Part shown: positions 45,035 to 55,500 of the stretch, piece after piece
How the letters are laid out: every line of letters starts with the position of its first letter
Position numbering within the stretch: the first letter of the stretch is position 1
Source: Podocnemis expansa
Lineage: Eukaryota > Chordata > Testudines > Podocnemididae
DNA: 64,000 bases
Direction: 5' to 3'
Assembly (NCBI GenBank): GCA_007922195.1
Contig: ML681991.1
Location: 44,533,423-44,597,422, forward strand
Position numbers and translations under genes: made by a program
Notes under the pieces: generated by a model
Database searches by the model: none
What the model was told of the DNA's origin: nothing
The model's input: only the letters and a program-made list of their open reading frames with translations

Positions 45035-45345
45035 AGAAATCATTTAATCACCTACAATGGAGAAGAATTATTTGGAGTGGCATAAGGAGGTATTATTACA
45101 GTAATGGGATTATTTACATGAAATGTCAGGGAAAAGTTACAGTCAGTAAATTAAAACCTATTGACAATATTAGGCTGTGGAATAATCTCCTAATGGAAGC
45201 AGTGGAAATCCCATTGCTTGGGTCATTTAAAGACAGATTAGAAAAAGTGCTAGAAAACATGTTTTGGGGGACCATCTTACCTTAGTATTTTAGCAGGGGT
45301 CAGGTGACCTCACAGGGATTTTTCCATCCCAAATTCTTCTTCTTC
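45035..45345 (+). mobile_element. Old CR1-type LINE 3' end
   Basis: A decayed C-terminal coding piece is visible: sequence for WNNLLMEAVEIPLLGSFK at 45178-45230 agrees with the WNxLPREVVExPSLxxFK stretch of CR1 ORF2. No tail microsatellite is seen, so the 3' boundary is approximate. Confidence 0.6.
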
Positions 45346-46032
45346 TTTAGTGAGTAGTACTCGCTAGTAAACTATTAACACTGCCTAGGCTTAGCATCTA
45401 TCAGCTAGTAAAAAGGAAAGATGAGTTAGAACCACATCCGTCCATTAAGTTAGTCCTGTAAAGTAAGAATTTAAAGTCAGACATGTCTGAGAAATGCAGT
45501 GGGAAGGGAGATGTCAGTTTCATAAACCCCTAGAGAGTGGATCCATATAGGCTACACCAAAGGATCAGCCAGAGTCGTGTCGAAGGCCTGTATCTTCCTG
45601 TGCCTTTCTTGATTTTGCTAATTGGCAAGTGTCCTGCAGGGAGAGCAAAATGCTGTTTTAAAAATAGGAGATGAAATAAAGAATGCAGAATAAATCATGA
45701 GCTAATTTCCAGCATTTTCTAGCTGAAAGGGAATGGCTAATCATTCTGATGGCAGAATTAGCATAATTCCACATGCAATGGCCCAACGCGGTCAGAGCAG
45801 CGAGTGAGCTGCCTGGAGACTTTTATAAAAGTCATCAGAGAGGGAGAGGAGAGGGGAGGGTGATTCAAAACTGTTAGCCAATATGTGAAGATGTGTGTTG
45901 AACCTGAACATCCCATTTGCTCTGACCAGATCTTCCTTCTCCAAAACATCATGGCATATCCCAAAGGGCTGTAGTCTCCTTGCAGATCCAGCAAAAAGCA
46001 GATCAGTTTTTAGCTAAGTCCTTAAGATAGTC
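45346..46032. other. No gene or recognised repeat
   Basis: No motif in any short frame. Nothing supported. Confidence 0.4.
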
Positions 46033-46216
46033 TAGCGGTTTCAAACTTTTTTCCTCAGGACCCAGTTGAAAAAATAAATTTATGCCCATGACCCAAGAAT
46101 TGCATCTTTGAGCAGTGCATTCCAGTCATATGGCAGTGGCAGCAGGGTGTGCTGTGACCCAGTACCTGAGGCTCTACGACTCAGTACTGGGTCCCGGCCC
46201 ATGGTTTGAAAACCAG
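46033..46216. mobile_element. hAT-like MITE with GGTTTCAAAC ends
   Basis: The left end TAGCGGTTTCAAACTTTTTT is mirrored by CCATGGTTTGAAAACCAG on the right, and inner words GGACCCAGT and CAGTACTGGGTCCCGGCCC pair as well. The TSD is not preserved. About 184 bp, no coding capacity. Confidence 0.6.
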
Positions 46217-46689
46217 CCATTTGTGCACATCACTGGCAGGCTTAGCACTCTGTTGAAGCTGTTGGTGACCAGGTGATTGCTGGATCTGGGTGCAGTACTC
46301 CAGGCCAAAGAAAAGGAGGTGCCAGAAGACACATGAAAGAAGTGCTGCAATGCACTCCCACTAAATGATAGTATCGGAATGTTTTGGATCCTCAAAAAAG
46401 TGATGGAATGACATTCCAGAGTGCTCTATCATGATGTGAGCCCTGGTGTAGCACCAGTCTTTGGTGAATGTCCTTTGCACTTCATTGATCTTCCATCTTA
46501 ATAATGTGTTCAGGCCAAAAAAGCTGCAAAACCCAAACCAGTACTGGTGGATTTGGTTGTTGGGATTAACTACAAATATCCGCATCGCTGATCTTGCGCT
46601 GACACTTAATATGTGGCAATTGATGAAGATGATGAGAATCAAAAACATCAGTCCACCATTCTGGTCAACATATGTGATATTTCCTATGG
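46217..46689. other. No gene recognised
   Basis: Frames of 95 and 113 codons overlap on opposite strands without motifs. Confidence 0.4.
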
Positions 46690-46850
46690 AAAAGTTCCAG
46701 CGGGGTAGTTGCGTTAGTCTAACTCAGCAAAGCAAACTAGGAGTCTTGTGGCACTTTTCTCTCATGAAAGCTAATGTGATAAATAAATTAGTTAGTCTTT
46801 AAAAGTGCCACAGGACTGCTTGTTTGTTTTCCTATAGGAAGAGCAACTTG
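46690..46850. mobile_element. Fold-back SINE-like structure
   Basis: The left arm reads GGGGTAGTTGCGTTAGTCTA then GCAAACTAGGAGTCTTGTGG CACTT, the head of the repeat seen at 27870. The right arm is the same repeat inverted: AAGTGCCACAGGACTGCTTG after AAATTAGTTAGTCTTT. TTCCTATGG and TTCCTATAGG at the ends suggest extra near-terminal symmetry. Confidence 0.65.
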
Positions 46851-47557
46851 TTTCATGCAGAAAGTTCAGTGTTGGATTATTCAAAGCAGATAAAGATTTG
46901 AAATAAGATAGCTCATGTGATGACAATATATATGGTGTAGTACAGCATTGCTTGGCATTTTTCCTTTTCTTTCCCCCTTTATATTATCTTGTTAAAATAA
47001 AAAAAAGAAAACCTAGGAAAGTCAACACATAAAACTTTCTTAATGTAACATTAAGAGACGGATCCTGTAAGATGCTATGCATTGTTAGCTCCCCTTTTCA
47101 CTAACGTTAAGCTGGTATTATTGCATGCACATTACCGTTTCCATTTCTTGTGTTTTTGAGGAATGTGTAGGAACTCTTTGTTATTTTTGTGTAAATCTAA
47201 ACAAATAAATAAGGCTAGGTGGCATATGCAGTGTGCTGGGTTACCATCACTTTGGAATCTTAGGTTTGGCTTTCCTTGTCCTTTAAACATTTGAATGGGG
47301 CAAACTTAGCATTCTGTTAACCCACTTCTTTGTAGTTAATTCAGTGCTATCTCTGACAGTTCAAGATTAGCAAATCTCAAACTTCTTAAAACCAAGATTC
47401 TCCCTTGGTCACCGCAGGCTATGTTTATAATGACAGCAGCAAAACCGCTGCCATCAGTGCTCTCTTCCAGATGCAATTGAGTGGTCTGTCAAGACTGCTC
47501 AGTCGTTCCGGAGTTTGGCCTAGTAACTCCAGCCCTGAAAGTGGTGTGTTGCTAAGT
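46851..47557. other. No gene or recognised repeat
   Basis: AT-rich unassigned interval. Confidence 0.4.
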
Positions 47558-47745
47558 CAGGGGTCTCAAACTCAAATCACCATGAGGGCCACATGAGGGT
47601 TAGTACAGTAGCCCGAGGGCCGCACCACTGAAACCTTTCCATACAATGATATTGTAAATATTGGTAACGATTGTGTCATTGCAGGCCACAAGAAATAGCT
47701 TTAGAGGCCGCATGTGGCCCATGGGCCACATGTTTGAGACCCCTG
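47558..47745 (+). mobile_element. ~190-bp hAT-type MITE, copy 3 of 5
   Basis: CAGGGGTCTCAAACTCAAAT to CATGTTTGAGACCCCTG, 14-bp perfect terminal inverted repeats. TGCTAAGT (47550-47557) and TGCTAAGG (47746-47753) flank it, a 7-of-8 TSD. The best-preserved ends of the family. Confidence 0.92.
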
Positions 47746-47753
47746 TGCTAAGG

Positions 47754-48224
47754 CAACCATATGGCACTTAGTGATGTACGTAAGGGCTAGTTAGTAAGAC
47801 GTCAGAAGATACACAAAGTATTTTACATACCTTGCACATCTCCTGTTGACTGCCTCTGAAAAAGTGTAGGCCTAGTTTTGCTGTTTTGACCTGCACTTTC
47901 CCTGTAGCAATTCTAGTCCTTAGTGACATAAAATAAATACTAAGGAGGGGTTTGCCTGCATAGTGGGGCAATGAGCACTCTGGGGTGGTGGTGTGATTTT
48001 TAAAGCACACTAGCATGTCATCCATGAATTGGTCTTTGCAGACCCTGCCAGTGGCTCTAAATGTTCCCTATGCTTTTCAACAGAACACTGCTTCATGCAT
48101 CTCTGTCTTAAAGTGCCCCATGGGACAATAGATGTGTGACACATCAGTGTGCTTTGGAAATCACACTCTGTAAAGCCCATTGGCCCACTGGACAGACAAA
48201 CCCAAAGTATCTGATGTAGTGTTT
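47754..48224. other. No gene recognised
   Basis: Nothing seen. Confidence 0.4.
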
Positions 48225-48343
48225 GGGTCCTGATTTGTCAAAGCACTTATGCACAATTTAGTTAAGCACATGATTAAGTGCTTTGCTGAGCAGAGATGGA
48301 TTTAAGTGCATGTTTAAGCATTTTGCTTTGGTGAATCAGGGCC
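48225..48343. repeat. Fold-back repeat with GGTCCTGATT ends
   Basis: The left end GGGTCCTGATTTGTCAAAGC is mirrored by the right end GCTTTGGTGAATCAGGGCC. TTAAGCACATGATTAAGTGC lies in the middle, also palindromic. It may be a MITE; no TSD established. Confidence 0.55.
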
Positions 48344-48479
48344 TAAGAGCATACTCTGATACTCTTCTAAGTATTTATTATTTATTATATTTATATAGCA
48401 GCAAGTGCACCAACACTGCACTAGATGCATCACCAGCATGTATTAAGACAAGGTGTGTGGAATGGGCTGGACTAGGTCT

Positions 48480-48960
48480 GGAAGCCCCCTTAAGGCTCTG
48501 CCTTACCCCACCCCAGAAAAGAGCAGAGGAGAAGTCTTCCAGCAGCCTAGCATGGCTGCAGGAGAAATAGCCAATCAGAGGGGTTGCAAGAGTAGCCAGT
48601 CAGGGGCCAGAAGGGCCATATAAAAAGAAACAGCAGAGGTGGAACAGTCAGTTGCTGCCAGGAGTTGGAAGAGGGAAGACTGGGTTACTGGTTGGCTGGA
48701 AGAGTAGCAGGACCAGGGCCAGCTCAGTACAGGCTGAATTGAGCCCAGGATTGAGCAAGGCCTGAGATGAGAGCCTCGCCAGACCAAGTGAGGTACCATG
48801 ATGGACCCTGTTGGTTTAATTAGAGGCTGAGCCCAGGAAAGGCTGCTGACAATGACAGACCAACTGAAGGTACCACAGTGGGCCTCTGTTGGACTATTAC
48901 AGGAGGTCAGTTTCTTCTTGGGGGAAGCCTTGGCTGGTGGTAAATACTGTATACACTGGA
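48480..48960 (+). mobile_element. Possible LTR remnant
   Basis: A CCAAT-box pair and a TATA-like box (see 48569-48627) are followed by a long purine-rich leader without open frames. That layout suggests an LTR-like U3-R region. I found no second LTR, TG...CA boundaries, primer-binding site or internal gene, so this could equally be another repeat or an unlinked promoter. Confidence 0.28.
48569..48627 (+). promoter_or_regulatory. Promoter-like module: CCAAT box and TATA box
   Basis: AGCCAATCAG at 48569-48578, a weaker AGCCAGTCAG at 48595-48604, and CATATAAAAAG at 48617-48627. Spacing is plausible for RNA polymerase II, with start of transcription expected about 25-30 bases further on. No downstream gene is recognised, and such motifs also arise by chance. 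Confidence 0.35.
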
Positions 48961-49723
48961 AAGGGGTTCTGTTCCAGCTACACACTATGTGCGACTTGTC
49001 CAGAAGGCTGCATCCCTGAAGACCCATCAAAGAAACCATCAATGGGGGGAGAGGAGAATGATTTCAAAAGATGGTTGCTACCCCCATTCCATACAGAAGA
49101 AATACCAGGTTCATAGGCTACCAGAAGGCGCTGCTTGTGAGAGGTGGGTGCTATTCTTATTACAGACTGATTCCATTGAAGCCCATGGTAAAACTCTTAT
49201 TGACTTCATTAGAGCCCAAGTTTCAGTAGACATTCCTTCCCATGAAGCCTGCAATCTAAATAGACGACTTACAGACCAAGGAAGGGAAACTGATCCAGCA
49301 GGAATTAGCAGTGAAGTTTAAGGTGTGTCATTTTACCTTTATCATCTTTTAATTTGGGGAGAAATTCTTCAAGAGCTAAGAAGTCACTCTATGCCGGTCA
49401 AGATTGCAGGTAATGACAGTGATCTGAACCTGCAGCTGAAATACATTCTGCATCATTGAGGAAATGCAGGTGTGTTGGAAGAGATATCCTTCAGTTTGGG
49501 ACCTGGCCAATTTTCCAGGAGAATAAAGAAAATGTAGGGCTGACATAAATAAACCCAAGAAGACATTCCAGCAGCTGGGGATTTCTGAGGCAGAGCGGTT
49601 GCCTTGACTACGCCCTCTTTCTTGGGGTGCCATGATAGTTAGTGTTTTTCCTTCAGTTCCATCTTTCTAGGTCTTATGATGGCTAAGAAAAGCCTGAAAA
49701 TACAAACTGACCATAAACTGAAG
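48961..49723. other. No gene recognised
   Basis: A 110-codon forward frame at 48989-49321 has no domain. Nothing else supported. Confidence 0.4.
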
Positions 49724-49931
49724 CACGGGTCTCAAACACATGGCCCGTGGGCCGCATGTGCCCCAAAGCTATTTCCTGTGGCCTACAACAATACTAATGT
49801 TATCAATATTTGCAATATCATTGTATGAAAAGGTTTCAGTAGTGCAGCCCTCAGGCTAATCTACTAGTCCTCAAGCAGCCCTGTGCTAGTCCTCATGTGG
49901 ACCTCCTGGTGATTTGAATTTGAGACCCCTG
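49724..49931 (-). mobile_element. ~190-bp hAT-type MITE, copy 4 of 5, reverse orientation
   Basis: CACGGGTCTCAAACACATGG to GAATTTGAGACCCCTG, with the family interior in inverse order (CAAAGCTATTTCCTGTGGCC near 49764). Flanks AACTGAAG and GCCTAATG agree at 4 of 8, so the TSD has decayed. A short internal duplication (TAGTCCTCA words near 49864-49896) makes it 208 bp. Confidence 0.85.
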
Positions 49932-49974
49932 GCCTAATGGCTCAAACCCAGAAAGCAAAGGAAAAGAACCGTAA

Positions 49975-50072
49975 AATGTATTATTTTTAAGAGTTCATTC
50001 TTTTTAAGACAATCTCCTGACTTTTGGGGACTTGACTGAGATTTTTGAATTCCCAGGGTTGGCAATACTGTT
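49975..50072 (+). repeat. Second copy of the repeat at 720-905
   Basis: GACTTTTGGGGACTTGACTG and CCCAGGGTTGGCAATACTG align with 855-905. The family is unassigned. Confidence 0.35.
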
Positions 50073-51119
50073 ATGTTTCTAGGAACGCCTCTTACCTTGA
50101 TAGGGGGATTGTGGTGAAAACTCTCTACTTTGGCTCCACACCATCTGGGGATGTCCTTTACACTGGAGACCTCCTTGAAGAGTTAATTAACCTGGAATGG
50201 ATCTGAGGACTTAGACCACTGTGTTAAAAAAAATAGCTATTTGGTTAACTAATAAAATGCCCAAGTGCCTTTGTTCCCCTCTAGCAGTTGGCCTGTGTAG
50301 AGACACTTGAGTCTGCCGGCTTCCTCTATGCTAGGAATTCTGATCCTTTAACTCAAACACTTATAATACCTGACTTTTATACTGTTTTCATCCCTAGACC
50401 TCAAAGCAGAAAATCATACTTTCAAGTCCAGGGGTCCCACGCTTGCTCTGTGCAGAAAGTTCAATCAGGGCCGTGATGACAAAGCCTTCAAGACTTTATG
50501 TGAAAACATTTTTCAGGTGTAATTTCATTTCCACCATTGCCACTGCTCTTGTACCTTCTACAATTAATTCACCTTGGGCAATGATGCTGTCATCCATTTC
50601 ACTTCCTAGCTCTCAGGCACTACCCAGGCACGTTTGCACTGGAAGCATTTCCGAGGGATGTTTCCATCTGTTTAGAACGGATTTTATTACAACATCTGGG
50701 AGAGATTTCTATTTCTCCTGTACTTTTAGCCATCTCCTATTGATGAAACCCTGCTCTTTAAAAATGTCCTTTCAATGATGATGCAAATTAAGTTAGTGAC
50801 CAATCTTTCAGCCACACTAGTTTCCTCTGATATTATTGATTGTAGAGCATTGTTTGTATGTTATGTTAATGTCACTCCTTGTTTACTAGTTTTGTTAACA
50901 CTGGACAGCTCTAGGGCATTTTCCCCCACAAACAGTTACATTTACATGTTTCTTTCAATGAAAGTTATGAAATATTAATATTGTTAAAGAAAAAAGAGAC
51001 ACTGGGGTATTCCTCTTAGCTAGTGAGTGGAGAGGTTGAATGTTCTGAGGCTATATCTGAATTCATAGCAACGGTAGATGCTAGAGTGTAGACATAAGGT
51101 AGGTAGTTTAACATTGTGC
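50073..51119. other. No gene or recognised repeat
   Basis: A 111-codon forward frame at 50443-50778 has no domain. Nothing else. Confidence 0.4.
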
Positions 51120-51127
51120 CACTAACT

Positions 51128-51315
51128 TAGGGGTCTCAAACTCAAATCACCACGAGGGCTGCATGAAGACTAGTATCTTAGCCTGAGGGCCGCACCACTG
51201 AAATCTTTTCATACAATGATATTGCAAATATTGGTAACAGTAGTGTTGTTGCAGGCCACAGGAAATAGCTTTAGGGGCTGCAAACATCCCACGGGCTGCA
51301 TGTTTGAGACTTCTG
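51128..51315 (+). mobile_element. ~190-bp hAT-type MITE, copy 5 of 5
   Basis: TAGGGGTCTCAAACTCAAAT to CATGTTTGAGACTTCTG. CACTAACT (51120-51127) and CACTAACC (51316-51323) flank it, a 7-of-8 TSD. The interior matches the other copies. Confidence 0.88.
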
Positions 51316-51323
51316 CACTAACC

Positions 51324-52552
51324 CAAGTGGCAGGGGACAACCGCGGAAGCTGTAGGATAGACAAGGTGCTGGTGGCATTTGAATCAAAGCATCATCCATG
51401 AGGCGAGATTTGCACAAGAGCTCAGCTCCCACTTCTGCACCTAAATAAGAGGCAGAAGGTCACACATACTCAATAGGCTACACAGTGGCACTCAGGGCAG
51501 ACTCCCACAGGAGCTCAGTCTCCACATGCTGCTCATCAATCACTGCTGGGTTCCCATCCTTCTGTCCTGTCACATCTCCAGCTGTTCCCTTGTGCTCACC
51601 TTTGGCAGCTTGGAGGCTCCTAAGAACCTGCTAAGCAGAGACTCATTGTGGAAGCTGAGTGGGGCCAGTCCAACGCCCCTGCAAGCTCTCTTCTCTTCTC
51701 GCAAGGCTAGGATGCTCTCAGGGCTTGGCTGCAGCTGCTGTTATAGAATGAGGGAAAAGATTTTCCATTTGGGTGGATTTTCTGCTTTTATTTCCTTGGT
51801 GACGAGAAGCAGGAACAGCCTGGAATCTAAGTTCTGATGTTGGGCCCTAATCAGGATGGATAGCCAGCGACGGAGGCCATGTATTTTTAATGAGCTCTGG
51901 TAAAGGATTTTTAGAAGTGCTCTCCCCGTGGATCAGGCTACGACTTCTTTGTTTATACATTTTTTCCCTTCCTGTTGCTACTAATCGCTAATTCGCTGCC
52001 CCTTAATGACACCTTTGGGGAACATGGAAATTTATTTATTTATTTCCCTCAGGCTACTGTAGGACTCTTCCCAGTGGGGGGCAATAATAATCTCAGGCTG
52101 TGGGCAGTGGTATGAGGTGGGTAGTGCCCACACATGAGACAGGAGATTTCTTAGCTTTATTTCAGTGTGGGGGAATAAACAGAGCTTAGGCAAAGCTGGA
52201 GTGCATTATCTTGGAGTAGAGGGAATTGGGTCTGTCCGGCTTCCCTATGACTTTAATGATTCTCGATCACCCCTTGGAAGTTCTGGTCGGTTTCATTTGA
52301 TGCATGCAAAACCTTTTTTCAGTGGCAATGTGGGATGAGCAGGAAGCATAGGGGCTCCTGGGAGTTTGATGGTAAAGGTACAGGAAATTTCGGGAGAGAA
52401 GGTATGAAGGTGGAAGCAGTTTTGGTGCTATAAAGGATGGTTCTGTTGTGCATGAGTGAAAGTCCGATACTGTCAGCTGTAAAGTGAGGAGAAGGAGCCT
52501 ACTACAGGTGCCAGCTAGAGGAGCTCTCTTTCAGCTCAAGAGGTAGAGGTGG
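51324..52552. other. No gene; short (TTTA)n tract
   Basis: A TTTATTTATTTATTT tract lies at about 52031-52045. A 103-codon forward frame has no domain. Confidence 0.4.
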
Positions 52553-52740
52553 GTGTGTTTGGAGCTAGGAGGATTGAGGTGTGAGTCCCAGCTCGCCTTT
52601 TGTGCATTTTTTGTGTGCAAATCATGCTGTCATAGCGTCTGCAGCACATCAGGCTGTTGTACTGTGGAAGGGGCAGGAGCAGACTGGGAATACACCATGT
52701 GCCTAATTTGGAAGATGGGGAGGTTGCTTAGATAGTGAGA
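52553..52740 (+). mobile_element. Possible MIR-like SINE, interrupted
   Basis: GAGGTGTGAGTCCCAGCTCG early and CCTAATTTGGAAGATGGGGA GG late fit the start and end of a MIR-type SINE, but the middle does not align. Treat as tentative. Confidence 0.3.
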
Positions 52741-54479
52741 TGGCTTCCAAGCAGGAAAATTCAGATGTGGATCCAGATTTCCAGCACTTGCTATGCAGGT
52801 GAGTGAGAAGCTGGAGTCTAGGTCAGCCAAGTCCTAAGGTGCTTTCATCTCCTCTATAGCTAATATCTGTGAAGGCATGAGGGGGGTTATTGGGAGAGGG
52901 TAGTGTGTTCTGCAGCTAGCAGGAAATGCTAGGAACTGGTGTTCACAGAAGTGTTGAGGGAGATGGCTGAGGGGAAGGACTAGGAGATGGCAAGGAGCTG
53001 AAGGTTCAGAAAGGCTGTGTGGATGATGACAGATGCATGGGGGAACCAGTCACATCCCTGAGTTCCAGATAAATGTTTCTAAATTGACATTAGGGGCTGG
53101 ATTTTCATTGGTGACTGAGCATTATAAATAATAAAATTCCCCTTACCTGCCCACTGGTCACAGCTCCTTACCCTCACAGAGGAAGAAGCAGTTTCCTCTC
53201 CTATCGCAGCACTTGAGATTGGGAGCATCTTTTCCTTCCCCAACTGGAAATCTAGGAGCAGCATCCTATTCACCCCTAGGCCGGCAGGCCAATAGGAAAG
53301 CAGCCCCCAGGAAGCCCCACCCACTAGCAATCACTCTGGTTGGTGCTTTCTTCAGCTTTCCCTGTGTAAGCTGGGACCAGCTAGCCAGGATGCAGACATC
53401 CCAGAGGGAGGAGCATGTGATGGGCATAGTTAATGCAAGACTAGGTCATCCTGCTTTGCTCAGCTTGCCTGTTGTTGATGTAACCGATACACAGAAAATA
53501 AAAACAATGTCAAATGCAGGAGCAATTGTTTGCTCATATCCTGTTGGACATCGCTTTCTCCATCTTCGACAATTCACCAAGGGAACCCTTTGCCATGGTG
53601 CAAGGCCCCAGCGAGGACGTGACTGCATGTGGTAGTGGGAACCCACTTGGCTCATGAAATCTGGGATCCGGGCAAGACAGTGGTGGCTCTCTCTGCACTG
53701 CACCTGTTCATTCATAACAATCTGTATTCTTCTGTTACATGCCTCACCCGTCCCAGTCTATGGGCCTCCTGTCACCACAGCTGAGAACCCCATTATCACT
53801 GTTCTCGATTTGTCAGACGGCCTCACTGCTTGTAGGATATAATAAAGCTTGCCTTATGCAGCAATGCTGAGGGATGGCCTGGAAAGATTCCTGACTAGGA
53901 CTTTGGAACCAGCAGAGGCCTCAAATTTCCATGCCAGGTTTTCCATCAGGCCCAGACCATGAGGGAAAAAGACATTCTGGGAGCGTTTAACTAGCACTGT
54001 CTAGGTGGCTGATGTGCTGTCCTTAGTGCACTAATCCAACCTGTCTCACCATTACCTTGATCTCCTCTCCCTGTCCTCTCTTTGCTCTTAAGAGTCCAAG
54101 CCTTTAGGTAGTCATCCTTTTATTTTGCAGCACCTCACATCATGGAGCCCAGCACACTGCTGCTAAATTAGTGTATAAATTCAAAGTATAGTACACACTG
54201 AGTACTCAGTGTCCTGTAGCAAGTGCAGGGAGTTAGGCAGTGGCCATTGGATTTGGACCTAGCAGTTCTTCCATGTGAAGCAGAAGGAACTAAGCCCTTA
54301 TTGCCACCATCAGCAGGAAGCTCTGTTAGCTCCTCAGGTGCAGTGATGTGGCAGCATGAAGTTCTGGGGTTGTTTTGTTTTACTGCCCTATTTTATAACT
54401 AAGTAAATGTCCCATGTATTTCAGCCTTGAACATTAACAGCCAGGCTTGCTGAAATGTTTAGGCCCAAACAGCCTTTTT
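52741..54479. other. No gene recognised
   Basis: A 140-codon forward frame at 53213-53635 overlaps reverse frames and lacks motifs. Nothing else supported. Confidence 0.4.
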
Positions 54480-54930
54480 TATTTTTATTTTTATTTTTGT
54501 AAATTGGAAAGCTGGTGTCTGACTCAATGAAAAGCTTTTTTGAGAAGTGTCTGCTTTCTGTGGAAAATTTCTCATTTTTGGCAAAAAGCAGAATGTTGCA
54601 AATGACCAAATTGTGATTTTGAAATGCCCATCCTGGGCCTTGAAGGAAGCATAGTTCAGGTACCTCATGCGCCCATGTGGAAACCTAGGTGGACTTCACC
54701 TCCCATGATGTACCAGGGCCATGCCAGTACCGTCATGCACTTCATCTCAACAGCTGTGGTCCAGGCATTTCAGAACCAATATATTGGGGTTTGGCTGAAC
54801 TATTTCAAATATTGACTTTTTGTCAAAAACTTTACATTTTCCCTGGAAAATTTTGACAAACTATTTTTTTTTCATTTTCATTGAAATTTTCCATGGGAGG
54901 GGGAAATTTCCAATGAGGTCTAGTTACTAA
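54480..54930. repeat. AT-rich interspersed-repeat-like patch with (TTTTTA)n
   Basis: Starts with TTTTTATTTTTATTTTTATT (54476-54497) and ends with CATTGAAATTTTCCATGGGA. The 54790-54930 part, with TTTTGACAAACTATTTTTTT words, is the clearest repeat-like portion. Confidence 0.35.
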
Positions 54931-55369
54931 ATTTACCTTTTCTTGGGAGGATGAACTAGCAAAGCTTTTTAACTGATGTGCATCCCACAAATTCTTATGC
55001 AATATGGACACTGAAATGACACTGGTGTCGTGTCACTATTGGCTTGCAAAATAACTTTTCTCTAGAACAGTTTTCTTGGTTTGTAACTGAGTGTGAATGG
55101 CAGTGACTAGCTAGTGATAAAAACTGCAAACAGATTTCTTGGGTTATTCTTTCATTGCTGCTTCTGTCAGTTTAGCCTCTCGTGTTTATTTTCATGGACA
55201 TTCAGATGATTCTGCAAAAGTTCTCAGAGGCAGCTGCGTGCCATGAAATACTTTCATAATCTGGATTAGTGAGACTGAATGGAGGGCCCACAGTGAGTTG
55301 AGGGCAGAGTCAGGTGTAGACTCTGGATCATCCAGCTCCAGTTTTTCTTCAGGTCCTAAAGAATAGCTC
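54931..55369. other. No gene recognised
   Basis: Nothing seen. Confidence 0.4.
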
Positions 55370-55500
55370 CATGTGAGCTCAAGAGCTTGGCTCTTTCACC
55401 AAGAGAAGTTGATCTGATAAAAATCTATCACCTCCCCCACCTTGTCCCTCTAATATGTCGGGACCACCATGCCTACAACAACACTTCAGATAACCTTAAC
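55370..55500 (+). repeat. Interspersed repeat with AGCTTGGCTCTTTCACC core, copy 2
   Basis: GTGAGCTCAAGAGCTTGGCT, AAGAGAAGTTGATCTGATAA, then TCACCTCCCCCACCTTGTCC and ACCACCATGCCTACAACAAC follow the same order as the inverse of 33441-33560. Confidence 0.6.
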
